Shown in pieces: positions 52,293 to 62,053 of a DNA stretch of 64,000 nucleotides. A program made the translations under genes and the position numbers. The first letter of the stretch is position 1. The number at the start of each line of letters is the position of its first letter. The DNA comes from Halosolutus halophilus (GTDB taxonomy: Archaea; Halobacteriota; Halobacteria; Halobacteriales; Natrialbaceae): the NCBI RefSeq assembly GCF_022869805.1, contig NZ_CP094974.1, forward strand, positions 2,232,001 to 2,296,000, read 5' to 3'. Under the pieces are notes generated by a model. It searched no databases. It was not told where the DNA came from and saw nothing but the letters and a program-made list of their open reading frames with translations.

Positions 52293-52994
52293 ATGACCGT
52301 TCGCTTCGGTGCCGTGACCGTCGACTGGCTCGGGTACGCGACCGTCCGCCTCGAGGGCGAGACGGGGGCCGTCATCTACCTCGATCCCGGTCGCTACGGC
52401 GTGCTCGACGACTACGACGCCCGGGACGGCGATCTCGTACTCGTCTCCCACGACCACCACTACGACCCGGACGGCATCCGTCGGGTCGCCCACGAGGACG
52501 CGCTCGTCGTCGTCCACGAGTCGATCGACGCGAGCGAGATCGATCGAGTCGACGAAGGACCGGAGGCCCTCCCATACGAGGTCGAACGCGTCCGCGCGGA
52601 CGAGTCGTTCGTCCTCGGACCGCTGGACCTGTTCACGACGCCCGCCTACAACGATGCCGCCGGTCCGCACGTCGACGAGAACGGCGAGCCGTACCATCCG
52701 GAGGGGAAGGGTTGCGGGTTCGCCGTCACCGTCGACGGCGTCGGAGCGTTCTGGCCCGGCGACACCGACGTCCTCCCGATTCACGAAAATCTCGACGTCG
52801 ACCTCTTCCTGCCGCCGATCGGCGGGTCGTTCACGATGGACCGACGCGAGGCCGCGGCGCTGGCCGAGCGACTGGACCCGGGACTCGTGTTGCCGATTCA
52901 CTACGACACGTTCGACGCACTCGAGACGGACGCGGACGCGTTCGTCGTCGACGTCGCGAACCGGGGCATCCCGGTGGTCCTCGACGGACACTGA
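52293..52994 (+). CDS. MBL-fold metallo-hydrolase (UlaG-like)
   Basis: 233 residues from ATG 52293. SHDHHYDPDG gives the His-x-His-x-Asp-type site, GDTDVLP the Asp and LPIHYDTF the last His; all fit a small UlaG/YycJ-like MBL enzyme. Upstream reading in this frame is an Arg-rich shadow of the FAH gene. Substrate unknown. Confidence 0.82.
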   Translation: MTVRFGAVTVDWLGYATVRLEGETGAVIYLDPGRYGVLDDYDARDGDLVLVSHDHHYDPDGIRRVAHEDALVVVHESIDASEIDRVDEGPEALPYEVERVRADESFVLGPLDLFTTPAYNDAAGPHVDENGEPYHPEGKGCGFAVTVDGVGAFWPGDTDVLPIHENLDVDLFLPPIGGSFTMDRREAAALAERLDPGLVLPIHYDTFDALETDADAFVVDVANRGIPVVLDGH

Positions 52995-53176
52995 CGTCCG
53001 GAACTGTCCATCCGGCGACGGATCCGCGAGTACAAGTCACGTGTCGCCAATTCACTCATGAAATCCACGCCGAATATTGACAAACATACACTTTCGAAAT
53101 GCTGGGCGATACCAGCCAGCATGGAAGACTGACCGGTGGATCGCGAAGAGGGTGATGGACGTGGCAGGAGAGTCGG

Positions 53177-53382
53177 ATGCGGCGATCGGAACCCCCCGAG
53201 ACCGATCTCACGTACCCGTCTTCGGGGCGGGCGGGCTTCTTCAAGAACCACTTCGGTCCCTCGATGCTCTGGGCACTGATCAGCATCGGCGGGAGTCACA
53301 TCGTCATCGCGCCGTCGATGGGCGGCAGCTTCGGACTGGTCGCGATCTGGATGTTCGCGCTCATCTACGTCGCGAAGTACGC
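53177..53382 (+). pseudogene. N-terminal remnant of an Nramp-type metal-ion transporter
   Basis: About 68 codons read TYPSSGRAGFFKNHFGPSML then ALISIGGSHIVIAPSMGG and FALIYVAKY, the start and first two helices of haloarchaeal Nramp transporters. The similarity stops after YVAKY; the following codons (AVVQSFQKRNCPRKR) are unrelated. The remaining 350 or so residues are missing, so no transport function remains. Confidence 0.72.
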
Positions 53383-53500
53383 TGTAGTACAGTCCTTTCA
53401 GAAACGCAACTGCCCGAGGAAACGGGTTTCGCCGGGGCTCGTTTCATTCGATTTCCGACCGCTCCAAAGAGTTACTGTCGCGGTCGGCGTGCGCACGGGT

Positions 53501-54478
53501 ATGAGCGGCGATCGTCCGCGCGGCCCGGATCGTGGTCAGGGCGGACTGTACTGTTCGAACTGCGGCGACTCTCTCGTACCGTCTGCGAACTACTGTCCCA
53601 GTTGCGGAACACCGTCGAGGGAACGCTCATCGGCAACCGATCGGCGATCGAGAGAGACCACGTCCCCGCGTTCGTCGACCGATCGGACCGCCCTCGAACG
53701 GCGAATCGCTCGCGCCGTCCAGCGGGGGTGGGAACTCGAACACGATTTCGGCGATCGTGCCGTCGTGGTCCGGCGTTCGTTCGGCAGCGTGACCGATCAC
53801 CTCCTCGTCGCACTCGTGACCGTCTGGTGGACCGGTGGGATCGGGAACGCGCTGTACGGCGCGTACCGGTATTTCGGCGACCCCGATCGGCTGGTGCTCC
53901 GTGCGGATCGGGTGGCGGAGAACGGGGCCGCGACCGCGGACACCGACACGGGCACCGACGCGGATACCCGCTGGCGAACGCTCGCACGCCTGACGGCGGC
54001 TGTCTGCTGGCTCGTCACCGCCGTCCTCGCGGGCGTGGGGCTTCTCGTGTCCGCAGCGGCGGTGAGCTTCGTGCTCTTCGCCCTCGCGACCCTCTTCGCG
54101 ATCGGTGGTGTCGGTACGCTGCCGTCGGTTCGGCGGCGACTCGACCGACGCCATCCGGTGACGGCGACCGGCCGGATCCGCTCCGTCGACGAACGGGCCG
54201 TCGTCGCACCCGATCGACCGTGTGCTGTGTGTGCCGATATCGTCGATCGGGGCGTCGAACGCACCTACCGGGAGGAGAGCTGCCTGTTCGGCTTCCCGCT
54301 CTCGATGTCGGACGGGACCAACTACTACTGCCGGCGATGTGCCAACGCCGAGCAGGCAGGGGACCCTACAATATCTGAGGGGATCGCCGACCGAACGGGA
54401 TCGGCCCGGACTCGTTCGCCATCCGATCGCGACTCGGACGAATTGGGGGAGCCGGAACCCGAACGAGATCACGACTGA
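53501..54478 (+). CDS. Zinc-ribbon membrane protein
   Basis: 325 residues from ATG 53501. N-terminal zinc ribbon CSNCGDSLVPSANYCPSCG, Ser/Arg linker, then DRTALERRIARAVQRGWELEH and a block around SVTDHLLVALVTVWWTGGIGNALYGA. Two hydrophobic helices follow (about 170-215), and a second four-Cys site CAVCADI...CRRCANA near the end. Cytoplasmic ribbons with a membrane hairpin. The frame continues unbroken from the Nramp remnant, so a fused product is formally possible, but its own ATG is better. Confidence 0.65.
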   Translation: MSGDRPRGPDRGQGGLYCSNCGDSLVPSANYCPSCGTPSRERSSATDRRSRETTSPRSSTDRTALERRIARAVQRGWELEHDFGDRAVVVRRSFGSVTDHLLVALVTVWWTGGIGNALYGAYRYFGDPDRLVLRADRVAENGAATADTDTGTDADTRWRTLARLTAAVCWLVTAVLAGVGLLVSAAAVSFVLFALATLFAIGGVGTLPSVRRRLDRRHPVTATGRIRSVDERAVVAPDRPCAVCADIVDRGVERTYREESCLFGFPLSMSDGTNYYCRRCANAEQAGDPTISEGIADRTGSARTRSPSDRDSDELGEPEPERDHD

Positions 54479-54581
54479 CGGTCCGCGTTCGTCCGGCGAT
54501 CGACGTCCCGAACTAACCGGGTCGCGTCGCTCGAACTCGGGAATCGAGACGGTAAGTCGCGATCGGTCGTGAGAGCGGTCG

Positions 54582-54689
54582 AGTCCAGAGGACGTCCATC
54601 TCGTCGAGCCGTTCGGAGGATAATCTCCCTGAACGACGGTTCGACGGGCGTCTAGAGGACGCCCATCTCACTGAGTCGTTCAGGGAGAT
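54582..54689. terminator. Nested hairpin and partial duplication at the 3' end of top6A
   Basis: A perfect 15-base inverted pair, ATCTCCCTGAACGAC (54623-54637) and GTCGTTCAGGGAGAT (54675-54689), spans the top6A stop codon; inside is a second perfect stem GGGCGTC (54646-54652) with GACGCCC (54658-54664). Separately, 54582-54622 is a direct imperfect copy (about 32 of 41) of 54650-54690, the last codons of top6A. It may end transcription or protect the message. Confidence 0.6.
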
Positions 54690-55740
54690 AGGTATCCGTC
54701 ACGAAGTCGAGTCCGCGAGCCGCGAGCGACTGCTGTTCGGACTTCTTCTCGATGTCGAGCTGGAGTTCGATCTGTTCCTCCCAGTAGTCGGTCTGGAAGC
54801 GGGGGTCCTCGAGTTCGCTCTCGAGGGCGTTGACGTCCGAGTCGCTGAGCGGATCGGTCGGGAGGTCGTACTCGACGATATCGGCCGGCTGGATGCCGAT
54901 GAACTGCGCGTCCGGCGTCGCGAGGTACTCCGAGAGGTGGGCGGACTTGATCGATCCGTAGGCGACGGAGCCGTAGATGCGGTACGACCACGGGTCACCG
55001 TCCGTAAAGACGGTCACCGGGAGGTCGAGTTCGTCGTGCAGGCGCTTCGTGATCCGCCGGGTCGCCCGCGCTGGCTGGCCCTTGAGGTGGACGATCAGCG
55101 CGTTGTACTCGTCGTCAAAGCCGTTCTCGACGAGTCGGTCGCGCATCCCGCCGGTCTCGACCGCCAGGATGAAGTCGGAATCGCAGTCGAGGAACTCGAT
55201 CGTGTCCGGGTTGTTCGGGATCTGGTAGCCGCCCTCGCCGACGTCCTCCTGGCAGTGGATCTCGCGTTCCCCCCGACGGGTCTGCTCGCGGAGGTGGAGT
55301 GGGCCCATGATCGTCGCGCCCGACTCCTCGGGGCGCATGTGGAAGTCCTCGCGGGTGACCCCAGAGACGATTTCCAGGTCTTCGATCAACTGGTTGGACT
55401 CGTCCTGGTCGCCGAACTGGGCCTCGTCGTTGTCCCAGCTCTCGGAGAGATAGTACAGCTCTCGCAGCGTCGACGACCGCTCCTCGTCGAGCTGGTTGGC
55501 GAGGAACTCGATCGTGTAGACGGCTTTCAGAAGCTTCCGGGCACCCCGAACGGAGTTCGCCGATCGGGTCGACTCGCGATCGCCGTACACCCAGACCTCC
55601 TTGTCCTCGTCGTACTCGATGTTAGCCTTCGTCCGCGTCGGAACGGACATGTGGGGGATCTCGCCCAGTTCGAACTGGTCGTAAAACTGTGCCGCGAGAT
55701 CGATCAGTTGGTCTCGTGCGTCGTCGTTGTCTGCGCTCAT
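54652..55740 (-). CDS. top6A: DNA topoisomerase VI subunit A
   Basis: 362 residues. Spo11-type subunit that cuts both strands by a tyrosyl bond. Catalytic Tyr96 or Tyr97 in [10 protein letters not shown]; Toprim acids in ILAVETGGM and [12 protein letters not shown]. Starts inside the top6B stop (ATGA). Full length for archaea. Its 3' end forms part of a nested hairpin. Confidence 0.96.
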   Translation of the reverse strand: MSADNDDARDQLIDLAAQFYDQFELGEIPHMSVPTRTKANIEYDEDKEVWVYGDRESTRSANSVRGARKLLKAVYTIEFLANQLDEERSSTLRELYYLSESWDNDEAQFGDQDESNQLIEDLEIVSGVTREDFHMRPEESGATIMGPLHLREQTRRGEREIHCQEDVGEGGYQIPNNPDTIEFLDCDSDFILAVETGGMRDRLVENGFDDEYNALIVHLKGQPARATRRITKRLHDELDLPVTVFTDGDPWSYRIYGSVAYGSIKSAHLSEYLATPDAQFIGIQPADIVEYDLPTDPLSDSDVNALESELEDPRFQTDYWEEQIELQLDIEKKSEQQSLAARGLDFVTDTYLPERLSEMGVL

Positions 55741-58217
55741 TGGGTATCAGTTACGGTGAGTTTCTCGCCCTCGACACCTTTCACGTCGAGGTCGAACGAC
55801 GCGTCGTCGGGTGCCTCGTACTCGAGGACGGCTTCGTCGTCGCTCGAGACGTCCGGTTCCCACTTGACGAACCACTCGCCGTCCATCTCGACGACGGTCG
55901 CGCCGTCGGAGAGGTTCCGCGGTTCCGCCGAGACGATGTCGGTCACTTCGAGTGACTCGGTCGTCCCCGAGTGGTTCTCGACGACGACCGAGATGGCCCG
56001 TCCGTCGCCGTTCTCCTCGATGTGGCGCTCGACGAGGACGTTGTTCATGATGCGGGCGAGCGCGTCGTCGATGTCCGGTTCGTCGCGATCGGTGACCTCG
56101 GCGACCTTCTCGGCCATCTCCGGCAGGATCTTCCCGAGGACGTTCTGTTTCTTCCGGCGTTTCTGCATCGATCGGCGCTTGTTCAGGTAGCTCTTGAGGT
56201 CGCGGGCCGCCTCGCGGATGGCGAGTTCGATCTCGTCTTCGATCTCGGGGACGTTCGCGACGGCGTCCTTGGATTCGCTGGTGAAGGGGACGTTCGTCGA
56301 GGCGACGTGGACCATGACGACGGCGGGGCCGTTCGGGAGCCCCGAGCCGCCGGGCTGGTCGAGTCCGTAGTTGCGCCAGCCGATCGACTTGACCACGTCG
56401 GTCGTCGCACACGCGCCGCGCTGGTAGACCAGCGGGACGCGGTTCGCAAAGCGCATGACGTCGACGCTGCCGTCGGCCTCGATCTCGCCGCCGTAGGCGA
56501 TCCCGGCCTCGACGATGAACGGATCGCCGCCGTGGACCTCCGCGTCGCGGGTCGCGGCCGAGTAGAAGTCGGCGTCGAACTCCTTCTCCAGGCCTGCCCG
56601 GATGAGGTCGTCGGTGATCGGTGCGAGACACCGCGTCGGCGGGGCCATGATGTCGGTCGCGCGCATCCCGTCGACGAGGTCGCTCGTGGCGTCGCGGTGG
56701 CCGTCGAGTTCGCGGACCAGCGGCGGATCGTCCGGGACGGTCGCCATCACGTCCCAGACGGCCTCGGTGACGTTCTCGCGGGCCGTCTCGCCGAACGCGA
56801 CGTCGTCGTACTCCTCGGTGAGGTCTGCGGCACGATCGACGTACTCGCGAAGCCGAGCGTGCGTGAGTCGGTGACGGACGTCCTCGCTTCGTTCGTCCTC
56901 GAATCGACCGGCGAGCCGATCGGCGAAGGCGTGGACGATCTCGTCGTCCTTGCGGGTGCTCGTCGCCTCGTCCGCGAGGTCGTAGAGGTCGGCGACGAGA
57001 CGCGACTCGTCGGGTTCGGCGTCCGGATCGTCATCGCTGTCGACGTCGTCCGTTTCCGCTTCGGGTGCGTCGACGAGCGCACGCCAGACGGCGTCGACGG
57101 CGTTCTCGCGGACGGTGTCGCCGAACGTCGTCCCGTGCTCGGCCTCGACGTCCTCGGCTGCCGCGTCGACGACGTCGAGCAGTTCGTGGTGGGCGATCCG
57201 ATCGTAGTCGTCGACGGCGTCCGCGACGGCCGCGGCGAACGCGGCGGTCGCGTTGGGTCCCTTGTTCGCGGTGGCGTCCGAGACTGCCTCGTGGAGATCG
57301 ACGTCCTCGCGAGTTGCCGGCGGTCGCCAGCGCATCTCGCGGCCGTAGTAGCGATCGCGGAACTCGTCGGTGATCGACTCCGCGGTCTTCTTGCCGACGC
57401 GCGTGAACTCCTCCTGGAGGAACCCCGAGACCGTCTGGGAATCCGTCGCCGAAAGCATCTTCATCACGGTACCGAGTTCGACGCCGTGGGGATGTGGTCG
57501 GATCTCCTCGGTCTCCTCGGGGAGCTGGTCGGTCGCCCGCTCGAACTTGAAGTGAGCCTTCGGTTCGCGGAGTTCGAGACGCCCGTGGGGGTTGACGACC
57601 GCCGTGTGCTTGATGTAGTCGTGGAGCTGCTGGCGGGCGCGCATGTTCCCCTCCATCTCGAGTTCGATGCGCGTACCGTGCGGACGGTCCCACGAGGTCG
57701 TCTCCTCGACGCTGATCTCGGGTTCGTTGTTGTCCGTGTCGACGATCAGTTCGAAGTACTCCGCCTCGCTCGCACCCTGGGTTCGACTGGTGATCTTCGC
57801 CGGCTTCCCGCTGGTCAGCTGGGCGTAGAGAACCGCAGCGGAGATTCCGATGCCCTGCTGGCCGCGGGATTGCTCGCGGGCGTGAAAGCGCGATCCGTAG
57901 AGGAGTTTTCCGAAAACCTTCGGAAGCGATTCTTTCGTGATTCCCGGCCCGTTGTCCTCGACGATCAGGCGGTAGTAGTCACCGGCTTCCTGAATCTCGA
58001 CGTAGATGTCCGGGAGAATTCCGGCTTCTTCGGCGGCGTCCAGGGCGTTGTCGACGGCCTCCTTGACGGCCGTGACGAGGCCCCGTGCGCCGCTGTCGAA
58101 GCCGAGCATGTGCTTGTTCTTCTCGAAGAACTCGGCGATCGAGATCGCCTGCTGGTTCTCGGCCAGCTCCTCGGCGATCCCCGGCTCGTCACCGAGTGTC
58201 GACTGGAACGACGTCAT
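55737..58217 (-). CDS. top6B: DNA topoisomerase VI subunit B
   Basis: 826 residues from ATG 58217 (GTG 58220 in frame). GHKL ATPase: [16 protein letters not shown] (N box), VEDNGPGI (G1), GKLLYGSRF and [16 protein letters not shown] (ATP lid). A large acidic insertion (about 320-500) in the H2TH/transducer area contains two similar units of about 42 residues. A TATA element CTTTTAGCC lies about 27 bases upstream. ATP binding drives the double-strand passage made by subunit A. Confidence 0.96.
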   Translation of the reverse strand: MTSFQSTLGDEPGIAEELAENQQAISIAEFFEKNKHMLGFDSGARGLVTAVKEAVDNALDAAEEAGILPDIYVEIQEAGDYYRLIVEDNGPGITKESLPKVFGKLLYGSRFHAREQSRGQQGIGISAAVLYAQLTSGKPAKITSRTQGASEAEYFELIVDTDNNEPEISVEETTSWDRPHGTRIELEMEGNMRARQQLHDYIKHTAVVNPHGRLELREPKAHFKFERATDQLPEETEEIRPHPHGVELGTVMKMLSATDSQTVSGFLQEEFTRVGKKTAESITDEFRDRYYGREMRWRPPATREDVDLHEAVSDATANKGPNATAAFAAAVADAVDDYDRIAHHELLDVVDAAAEDVEAEHGTTFGDTVRENAVDAVWRALVDAPEAETDDVDSDDDPDAEPDESRLVADLYDLADEATSTRKDDEIVHAFADRLAGRFEDERSEDVRHRLTHARLREYVDRAADLTEEYDDVAFGETARENVTEAVWDVMATVPDDPPLVRELDGHRDATSDLVDGMRATDIMAPPTRCLAPITDDLIRAGLEKEFDADFYSAATRDAEVHGGDPFIVEAGIAYGGEIEADGSVDVMRFANRVPLVYQRGACATTDVVKSIGWRNYGLDQPGGSGLPNGPAVVMVHVASTNVPFTSESKDAVANVPEIEDEIELAIREAARDLKSYLNKRRSMQKRRKKQNVLGKILPEMAEKVAEVTDRDEPDIDDALARIMNNVLVERHIEENGDGRAISVVVENHSGTTESLEVTDIVSAEPRNLSDGATVVEMDGEWFVKWEPDVSSDDEAVLEYEAPDDASFDLDVKGVEGEKLTVTDTQ

Positions 58218-58440
58218 CACTCTGCCTGTACTAACGGCGGGGCTAAAAGGTGTGTGCTACCGGAGTGAAAGTGAACGTCAGGTAGTGTTTCGATGAAAAC
58301 AGCCACAAACGTTCGAATCAATATCAAACTATACAATTATAGTCAACTATTGACAGACAAATCGATATATCTCGATAATCTAGAATGCGATCTCCGTGGA
58401 CCTATCCCGTCGGCGTCGACGTACGATATGTGGACCACTC

Positions 58441-59439
58441 TCACTCGTCGATCGGCGGCCACTCCCACGCGTCACCTTCGACCACGCCGAGCAGGCGTCG
58501 CCGACGTTCGGTCAGGTCCGCGAGGGCGTCGGCGAACGCCTCGTCGTCGACGGTCGGAATTCCCTCCTCGCGGAGTCGATCGAGTTCCGGCGGCGGCGGA
58601 ACCTCGTCCGCCGGTTCGATGAACGCGGTATCGAGCGTCTCGAGGTAGTCCTGCGTGCTCGAGCGGGCAGCCTCGACGAGCATCGGGTCGGGCCCGTGGC
58701 CGTCCGGAACGCCGTGGCGGTAGAGCGTGAGCGCCTCGTCGAGGATCGGAACGGCCACGGCCGAGGCTCGATCGCTCTGCTCGCTGTGATAGTAGTGCAG
58801 GATCGGATAGGATTTGTGCTGTTCGGCGAGCGTCCCCAACTCGGAGGCCAGCGTCTCGAGGGAGAGGTCGGCACCGCGATAGTCCTCCCCGGTCCAGGCC
58901 GTTCGGACGAACGCTTCGCTTCGGCCTCCGAGTCCCGTGACGGTATTGGCGAACGATCGTTTGTCGGAGACCGCCCCGAGGACGGTGAGAACGTAGGAAA
59001 CGCCGAGCGTGACGAAGGCCATTCCGGTGGCCGTCGTGAGCGCGCTGGCGATCTCCCAGACGTCTCCGAGCGGCGTGTAGTCGCCGTTGCCGTCCGTGAA
59101 CATCGTGTACGCGACGTAGTAGAATCTGCCCGACCAGTCCGCGACGGCCCCGCTGCGCGTGCTGACGAGAGCGTACGGGTGGCTGGCGAAGACGAAGGTC
59201 CACCCAACCCAGAGGAGACCGATCCACGTCGCGAGCGTGAGCGTGAGGATGAGCGGCCCGGCGAGGCTGAGGGTGCGATTGTGCTTCCTACTCACGGCCC
59301 GGAGACCCTGCCAGACGCCGGACGTGAGCCGACCGGAGACGGGACCGGAGCCGCCGTCGACCCAGAGCGTCGTCCAGATGATGTCCACGATGACGAGGAC
59401 GAGCAGGCCGATACCGGCGACGAGATACAGCGGACGCAT
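58441..59439 (-). CDS. Ion-channel-like membrane protein with unusual filter
   Basis: 332 residues. Three or four hydrophobic segments in the first 165 residues; FYYVAYTMFTDGNGDYTPLGD sits between two of them where a two-helix K+ channel has its pore loop TVGYGD, so the filter is DGNGD-like. The C-terminal half is soluble and helical, with SYPILHYYHSEQ. Probably a channel relative of changed or no K+ selectivity. Confidence 0.65.
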   Translation of the reverse strand: MRPLYLVAGIGLLVLVIVDIIWTTLWVDGGSGPVSGRLTSGVWQGLRAVSRKHNRTLSLAGPLILTLTLATWIGLLWVGWTFVFASHPYALVSTRSGAVADWSGRFYYVAYTMFTDGNGDYTPLGDVWEIASALTTATGMAFVTLGVSYVLTVLGAVSDKRSFANTVTGLGGRSEAFVRTAWTGEDYRGADLSLETLASELGTLAEQHKSYPILHYYHSEQSDRASAVAVPILDEALTLYRHGVPDGHGPDPMLVEAARSSTQDYLETLDTAFIEPADEVPPPPELDRLREEGIPTVDDEAFADALADLTERRRRLLGVVEGDAWEWPPIDE

Positions 59440-59594
59440 TTCGGTTTCCTACAGTCCGGACGTCCGTCAACCGTTCCCCGGGGATTGACGCGGTTTTTTC
59501 CGTGCCGACGGGATCCGGGAGCCGTGCCGTCGGGTCACGTCACCGGACGGGCCTTGGATCGGTTCGTCCGCTTCGGTCTCGACCCCGGTGGCGA

Positions 59595-60863
59595 TCACGT
59601 CTCCTCGACGATCTCCGCCCGCTCTTCGACGACGTCCGCGAGTACGTCCGCGATCGCTTCGTTCGTCTCCGGGCTGTAGTGTCCGCCCTCGCCGCGCTGG
59701 ACGTACAGGGACTCCACGTCGCCGTCAGCGGGCGAGAGGTGTCTGGCCATGTCGATCGTCGCCAGGTCGTCGTACCGATCGTCGAGCCTGTCCAGCAGGT
59801 CGCCGTAGATCGGGCCGTGTTCGGCCTCGTACTTCGAGTACCGGAGCTGCTGGACCATCACGAATACCGGTGTGAAGTCCTGCTCGTCCGCGTAGTCGAC
59901 GAACTCCTCGATGAGCGCGTCGAAGAGGCGCTCGTGAGTGTCGAACAGGCGTTCGTGGTACCGGACCCGGGGCCGTTCCATCCGCAGGGCCGACTGGGTC
60001 TGGGACTCGTCGAAGTCGATGCCGGGGATCGAGGTTCCGAGCCGGCGCTCGAGTTCCTTCCCACCCGTGTACAGGGTGTACCGGAGGTGTTCCGGGTCGT
60101 CGAAGAGGTCGAGCGTGTACGGAGGCGACGCGTAGTGGGGCTGGAACCAGTGATCGTAGTGAAAGTCGTACTCCCGAAGGAAGTCGGCCTTCGACTCGAG
60201 GTCGAGCAGATCCTCCTTTGCGTCGACCGGACTCTCGATCCGCCGGAGTTCGCCGTCCTCCATCACGTACCGGGGTTTGACGGCGAGGATGTTGCCGAAT
60301 TCCTGGTAGTGTTTCCAGACCGAGAGGATGCGGGCGATCGATGAGGCCGTGACGACCATGAACACGTAGTCGGTCGGATCCTCAGGGTACTTGCGCTTGA
60401 GTCGCATCAGCGCCTGGTCCAGGCCGTAGTTACCGCCGCCGTAGTTGGCGACGTGGGTGTCGAGTTCCCGGGCCATGTAGTTCTGGAACGTTTCGTCGTT
60501 GTTGACCTCCCGGCAGAAGCAATAGGAGTCGCCGTAGGTCGAGACGGTGACGTCCGCGTCGGCGTCCCTCTCTCTTGCGGGACAGACCCGGCTGGCGTAC
60601 TCGTCCGTGGAGTACGTGACCACCGTTCGCACCTCCTCTCCCGGGAGGTGATCTCCGGTGTCTTTCTGTTTCTCCCGGTTCGGCTGGGGACACCAGCCCA
60701 GTTCGGCGTCGAAACTGCTGAACTTCTCGAGGAGGGCCCGATCGATCTCGGGAAACTCCTCCGTCGCGACCGCGGGGATCCGTTCGAGCGCGGCGTAGGA
60801 CACCCGCTCCAGACCGATCGCTGCGACGACGAGACCGAGCGCGAGCGCTACGTACGGTAGCAT
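59595..60863 (-). CDS. Membrane-anchored SGNH/GDSL-type hydrolase-like protein
   Basis: 422 residues from ATG 60863. N-terminal signal anchor PYVALALGLVVAAIG, the rest outside. STYGDSYCFCREV places Ser113 in a GDS block I; NYGGGNYGLDQ is a block III-like Gly-Asn loop; GGHYSPETNEAIADVLADV near the end carries the His of block V. This family of O-acyl-ester hydrolases or transferases decorates surface glycans. The in-frame N-terminal extension to 60953 overlaps another gene and is rejected. Confidence 0.7.
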   Translation of the reverse strand: MLPYVALALGLVVAAIGLERVSYAALERIPAVATEEFPEIDRALLEKFSSFDAELGWCPQPNREKQKDTGDHLPGEEVRTVVTYSTDEYASRVCPARERDADADVTVSTYGDSYCFCREVNNDETFQNYMARELDTHVANYGGGNYGLDQALMRLKRKYPEDPTDYVFMVVTASSIARILSVWKHYQEFGNILAVKPRYVMEDGELRRIESPVDAKEDLLDLESKADFLREYDFHYDHWFQPHYASPPYTLDLFDDPEHLRYTLYTGGKELERRLGTSIPGIDFDESQTQSALRMERPRVRYHERLFDTHERLFDALIEEFVDYADEQDFTPVFVMVQQLRYSKYEAEHGPIYGDLLDRLDDRYDDLATIDMARHLSPADGDVESLYVQRGEGGHYSPETNEAIADVLADVVEERAEIVEET

Positions 60864-60873
60864 TCGATTCCCC

Positions 60874-61188
60874 CTATCGGAACCCGAAGGAAGTGCGTTG
60901 TGCCGGCAATATCCGACGTATAGTGTCGACGAAGCGGGTGTCGGCGTCGTCACTGGCCGCGCCGACGAGAACGTCGTTCCAGACCGCCGCCGACGGGTCG
61001 AGCGCGACGGCCGTCCCGACGAGCCAGAGTCCGAGCAGTCCGACGATCGCTGAGAGCCACCGACCGCGACGATCCGGGTTCGGCTCGTACTCGATCCTGT
61101 CGCGGTGGGTCACCGCCTGCCCGTCCCCGCGCTTGTCGTGTTTCGCGTCCGGGTCGTGCTCGGTCGTGTCCCCGTAGTCGTCCTGCAT
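60874..61188 (-). CDS. Short protein with one SPW-like membrane motif
   Basis: 104 residues: a charged N-terminal 40, then one hydrophobic stretch WLSAIVGLLGLWLVGTAVAL followed by WNDVLVGAA, which resembles one half of the SPW repeat. Ordinary SPW proteins have two; here the second is absent and the ending ADTRFVDTIRRILPAQRTS is unrelated. Precedes the SGNH-type gene by 10 bases on the same strand, so it is likely co-expressed. Confidence 0.5.
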   Translation of the reverse strand: MQDDYGDTTEHDPDAKHDKRGDGQAVTHRDRIEYEPNPDRRGRWLSAIVGLLGLWLVGTAVALDPSAAVWNDVLVGAASDDADTRFVDTIRRILPAQRTSFGFR

Positions 61189-61236
61189 GGGATCCGTTCG
61201 ATCGGAACGCGAGGCGTCGACGCAGCCGTCCAGCCG

Positions 61237-61665
61237 TCACCGGACGACGGTGACCGGAACCGGCGAGTGTCTGACCACGACTTCCGCGACGCTACCCAGC
61301 AGGATCCGGCTGACGCCCGATCGGCCGCGACTCCCCATGACGACGTGGTCGAAGTTCCCGTTCTCCGCACAGTCGACGATCTCCTGGGCTGGCGCGCCGA
61401 CGCGCGACTGCGTCTCGAGGTCGACGCCGTGATCGGCAGCGATCCGTTCTGCGGCCTCGAGTTTCTCGGCTGCCTCACCGAGCCGTCCCTGCAACTGGTC
61501 GGTGGTTTCCGGATCGTCGGCTGCGTTTGGGATGAACGACAGCGCGGACGTGTCGACGACGGTGACGGTGACGAACTCGCCGTCGGGAAATAGTTCGATC
61601 GCGTACGCGAGGGCCTCGCGAGCGGGTTCGGAGTCGTCGAACGGGACGAGGATCCGGGCGGCCAT
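61237..61665 (-). CDS. Universal stress protein UspA family
   Basis: 142 residues. ARILVPFDDSEPAREAL at the start and GSRGRSGVSRILLGSVAE near residue 112, which is the ATP-binding G-x2-G-x9-G-S motif, so the protein probably binds ATP. One domain; dimeric in the family. Widely multiplied in haloarchaea; specific role unknown. Confidence 0.9.
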   Translation of the reverse strand: MAARILVPFDDSEPAREALAYAIELFPDGEFVTVTVVDTSALSFIPNAADDPETTDQLQGRLGEAAEKLEAAERIAADHGVDLETQSRVGAPAQEIVDCAENGNFDHVVMGSRGRSGVSRILLGSVAEVVVRHSPVPVTVVR

Positions 61666-62053
61666 ACCCGTTCGTCTACCCCTACTGCCTTCAGTCTGGT
61701 TCCGCCTCGCGCGATCGCGTTCGGAGACGCGTCCGAGCGGTACGCGGTCACCGAAACCAGTTCGCGAATCGTAACGCGGCTCTCGGGCCCCGCTGGGCGA
61801 TCCGCCGACTCGCTCGGTACGGGCTCGCTACGCCTCGGCCCGAATCGGGGGTTCGATCCGTTCGGGGCGACGTCGCCTCTCGGTCGGGTACTTCGCTCCT
61901 CCGCTCTCGCCGTCCACGGCGTTCGGTTCGAGATACCGTACTACCCTCTACCGAGCACAAGGCGATGAACGCACCCGTTTCGCCCCTTCGCTCGAGGGAC
62001 GGCGACGAGAGACGACCTACCCCTGCGTCGGGGGTGAACCGGATACCGCACGG
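61666..62053. other. Intergenic region between Usp and AI-2E genes
   Basis: 388 bases. Frames here are Arg-rich shadows without domain. The Usp promoter should lie at its left end. Nothing else seen. Confidence 0.4.

Noticed and set aside
60864-60953. N-terminal extension of the SGNH-type protein
   Set aside because: Overlaps the SPW-like gene in another frame, and ATG 60863 directly precedes a normal signal anchor.
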